From Deltaproteobacteria bacterium (GTDB lineage: Bacteria > Desulfobacterota > DSM-4660 > Desulfatiglandales > Desulfatiglandaceae): DNA of 8,252 bases. Position 1 is the first letter of the stretch; each line of letters begins with the position of its first letter. Positions 7,601 to 8,252 of the stretch are shown piece by piece. Location of the stretch: the NCBI GenBank assembly GCA_029932035.1, contig JAOZQV010000157.1:1-8252 (forward strand), written 5' to 3'. The notes under the pieces are model-generated. The model worked only from the letters and a program-made list of their open reading frames with translations, had not been told where the DNA came from and did no database searches. Position numbers and translations under genes: made by a program.

Positions 7601-7741
7601 GCCGTAAGGCGCCTCAAAAACGATCTCCTTCTTGTGGTTGATGACAATGCAATTGAGGCTGACAGACCCGGCATCAATACCCGCATAAAGTTTCTCTGAA
7701 TCTATAGACTTCATTTTTCCCATATCAGTCATTTTTTTCAT
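4616..7741 (-). CDS. Tandem BadF/BcrA-type acyl-CoA dehydratase activase fused to COG3580/DUF2229 module
   Basis: This 1041-residue cytoplasmic protein contains two ASKHA-fold ATPase domains of the HgdC/BcrA-D type. Domain 1 (about 17-300) shows GIDAGSVSLN (21-30), MGGQD (118-122), C152 in NGPCASGTGSF and C207 in CRCTVFTKSD. Domain 2 (about 357-612) shows GIDIGSTTTKY (360-370), DEITAHARGA (436-445), IGGQD (458-462), C482 in VCAAGTGSF and C522 in ERCTVFMESD. In HgdC, the equivalent two cysteines of each homodimer subunit hold one bridging [4Fe-4S] cluster; here one chain supplies all four. A linker with C643, C649, C653 and C671 leads to a DUF2229-like module (about 711-1025) with C769, C809, C968 and C978. 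The predicted role is ATP-driven injection of a low-potential electron into a dehydratase/reductase-like partner, probably the next gene product. The start overlaps the radical SAM gene by 17 nt. Methionines at 1, 4, 7 and 10 are all possible starts, and none has a strong Shine-Dalgarno. The stop is TAG, immediately followed by the next ATG. Confidence 0.94.
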   Translation of the reverse strand: MKKMTDMGKMKSIDSEKLYAGIDAGSVSLNCIVINHKKEIVFEAPYGRHIGKVDEGVLALIKGLYDRFGAERIESISFTGNHGKKLSERLEAFYEFETISQVVGATFIRPDVRTIISMGGQDTALFQISQSTGDSSGQGEWELEYFNTNGPCASGTGSFIDQQAQRLATAMYEKKSDISQDQIDSILSDFISLGIKSGNPANVACRCTVFTKSDMIHLQNRGEKLEDIIYGLHVGNARNYMSTIVSNRTLEEPIIFVGGLSLNQLQVKAFKEYFPGLVVPSYNTSIGALGVALEALELSRSGHESDRDGSVDLNLLGDLGSTLKLSVPIAPRLALKKTLFPEMNEVPKSSLKRMTKTYLGIDIGSTTTKYALINEGGEIIHKNYIPTQGKPIEITQDLLGYLRDQVGRKIEILGTATTGSGRNVVGDFLDVDLIIDEITAHARGAVEIDPEVDTIFEIGGQDSKYVYISNTYPLDFDMNKVCAAGTGSFLHELANKYGINIVGEFQEIALSSKAPVKLAERCTVFMESDLVSYHQRGVDRNDLIAGLCYAIVFNYLNRVVEKRKIGKRVMFLGGPSLNKGVVAAFEDVLGRGLLVPKHREVLGAYGAAISVQEKMRLENRSGTSFRGLNSAINDRMDFKEKICSADPNCHNQCKLKIYDFDGRRSVWGGECGRYELTRGKGSKNEDFFALRQGIWQTYMAGVYEELKGEPIMEVGGRPTVGLQRALYGLQNAVLWAHFFDSLGFRLVLTPPTNTHISKIGIETMVSETCYPVKVSHGHVKELIGKTQYLFIPTMIDMPTPEDSEKGALCPMVQANSYMVRMALALDPSSILKPIIHLKYDVETLTLEIADQLTAKLGVGRGKIRKALYYALERQEQFNRALHKKGREILEDHNPDDPLVVVTGRPYNLYDERLNLRLGRNLAKIGVSALPMDFIDVSSIDLSDFPAMYWGLGAQILRTAKFVKGHGACFGLHLTNFGCGADSFLEHFYKHIMGNKPYLILELDEHSAVAGAMTRLEAYKNVIENSMQKEQADLGLDLKVAN
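4624..4630 (-). promoter_or_regulatory. Shine-Dalgarno of the HgdB-like gene
   Basis: On the coding strand this reads AAGGTGG, one mismatch from the consensus AAGGAGG, and lies 8 nt upstream of the ATG at 4615. It sits inside the last codons of the activase gene. It is the best ribosome-binding site I see in the window and decides that the HgdB-like protein can initiate independently instead of relying on readthrough of the TAG. Confidence 0.75.
5734..5742 (-). repeat. G9 homopolymer within the activase coding sequence
   Basis: Nine consecutive G on the coding strand (C on the plus strand) encode the WGGE part of SVWGGECGRY at residues 666-673, next to C671 of the linker cysteine cluster. 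It is the longest homopolymer I noticed in the window. Such tracts are prone to polymerase slippage and to sequencing error; here the frame is intact at length nine. Confidence 0.9.
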
Positions 7742-8252
7742 TGCTCAGATAAAAAATTTCTCCGGAATGTTCCTGCCTGCGTATGTATCCTTTGATAAGC
7801 AGGCCTTTTATGAGGTCATCGACCTCACCAGGATCAAGGCCTAAGGAATTGACAATATCAATAGCCCTCAGGGGCCTCCTTTTAACCGTGTCCAAGAGGG
7901 TTTTGGCAGAGGATTGCCCGCTCAATCCCTCTTTACCAAAAGGTGTTCCAGCAATTACCTCCGCCTTTTTGCCAAAGAGGAGCTTTATCTCTTCTAATCG
8001 CTCTCTGTCAAGGGATTTGGCACGTGAGTCAGAAGGAGGCCGCACTACAGTGTTAATCTGGATCCTGTCAGGGCAGATTGCATCAATCACATCCTTTAAT
8101 GCCTCCTCCTCTTCTTCAGTGTCGTTGATCCCGGCTAAAAAAACCACCTCTAAGAGCAATTGGCCATGATACTCCCTTCTCAGACTCCTCAGGCCTTCAA
8201 CAAGAGCGCCAAGGTCAAGTTCAGGGTGGGGTCTGTGAATCCTCTTGAAGGG
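7725..8252 (-). CDS. Radical SAM protein, COG0731-like, C-terminal part with winged-helix tail (5' end beyond window)
   Basis: The frame is open to the window edge, so only the last 175 residues are visible. They match the back half of COG0731-type radical SAM proteins, a family that includes the wyosine-synthesis enzyme Tyw1: FKRIHRPHPELDL near the start, then LEVVFLAGIND, CPDRIQINTVVRPP and LFGKKAEVIAGTP. The CxxxCxxC cluster motif would lie upstream and cannot be checked. The last 60 or so residues (RRPLRAIDIVNSLGLDPGEV, then DLIKGLLIKGYIRRQEHSGE and IFYL) look like a winged helix-turn-helix, a tail I associate with bacterial members of this group. The gene ends in TGA inside the first codons of the activase gene, suggesting translational coupling. 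Substrate unknown; maturation of, or a function alongside, the downstream iron-sulfur proteins is only a contextual inference. A TTG at 8159 is not the true start, because family-like sequence continues upstream. Confidence 0.88.
   Translation of the reverse strand, partial: PFKRIHRPHPELDLGALVEGLRSLRREYHGQLLLEVVFLAGINDTEEEEEALKDVIDAICPDRIQINTVVRPPSDSRAKSLDRERLEEIKLLFGKKAEVIAGTPFGKEGLSGQSSAKTLLDTVKRRPLRAIDIVNSLGLDPGEVDDLIKGLLIKGYIRRQEHSGEIFYLSNEKND

Noticed and set aside
8157..8159. TTG at 8159 as start of a 144-residue protein
   Set aside because: The same frame continues without a stop to the window edge, and the upstream residues (FKRIHRPHPELDL) are typical of the radical SAM family.
7783..8169. 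Plus-strand open frame of 128 codons
   Set aside because: It is antisense to the radical SAM gene, which has clear family motifs.

Overview
The window is a densely packed run of five genes, all on the minus strand, so transcription runs from high to low coordinates. Intergenic distances are a 17-nt overlap, 0 nt, 6 nt and 14 nt. I see no terminator-like hairpin plus T-run at any junction, so the set looks like one operon or part of one. No stretch above 300 bases lacks a gene, and I recognised no RNA genes, CRISPR, insertion sequences or attachment sites. The content (oxygen-sensitive 2-hydroxyacyl-CoA dehydratase/activator-type iron-sulfur proteins, a radical SAM enzyme, an RNase E/G) points to a strictly anaerobic bacterium. 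Moderate GC and the gene repertoire suggest a deltaproteobacterial (Desulfobacterota-like) sulfate reducer or syntroph, but this is inference and not proven by the sequence.

In transcription order: (1) 8252-7725, the C-terminal part of a radical SAM protein resembling COG0731, with a winged-helix tail, cut by the window edge; (2) 7741-4616, a 1041-residue protein with two BadF/BcrA-type activator ATPase domains, a four-cysteine linker and a COG3580/DUF2229-type module; (3) 4615-3266, a 449-residue COG3581/HgdB-like iron-sulfur protein; (4) 3259-1769, a 496-residue RNase E/G family endoribonuclease; (5) 1754-1, a membrane M48 (Ste24/HtpX-type) zinc metallopeptidase with C-terminal TPR repeats, cut by the window edge.

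The centre of interest is the pair of genes 2 and 3. Together they look like a self-contained ATP-driven low-potential electron-transfer machine. The tandem ATPase would play the part of the homodimeric activator HgdC, and the C-terminal module of gene 2 plus gene 3, which look like distant paralogues of each other, would play the part of the HgdA/HgdB-type acceptor heterodimer. In many anaerobes, as far as I recall, these parts are one chain of about 1400-1500 residues. Here the chain is interrupted by a single in-frame TAG followed immediately by an ATG, with a good Shine-Dalgarno sequence placed in the last codons of gene 2. The physiological substrate is not revealed by the window. The RNase and protease genes downstream are housekeeping types, and their link to the dehydratase-like system may be only positional.
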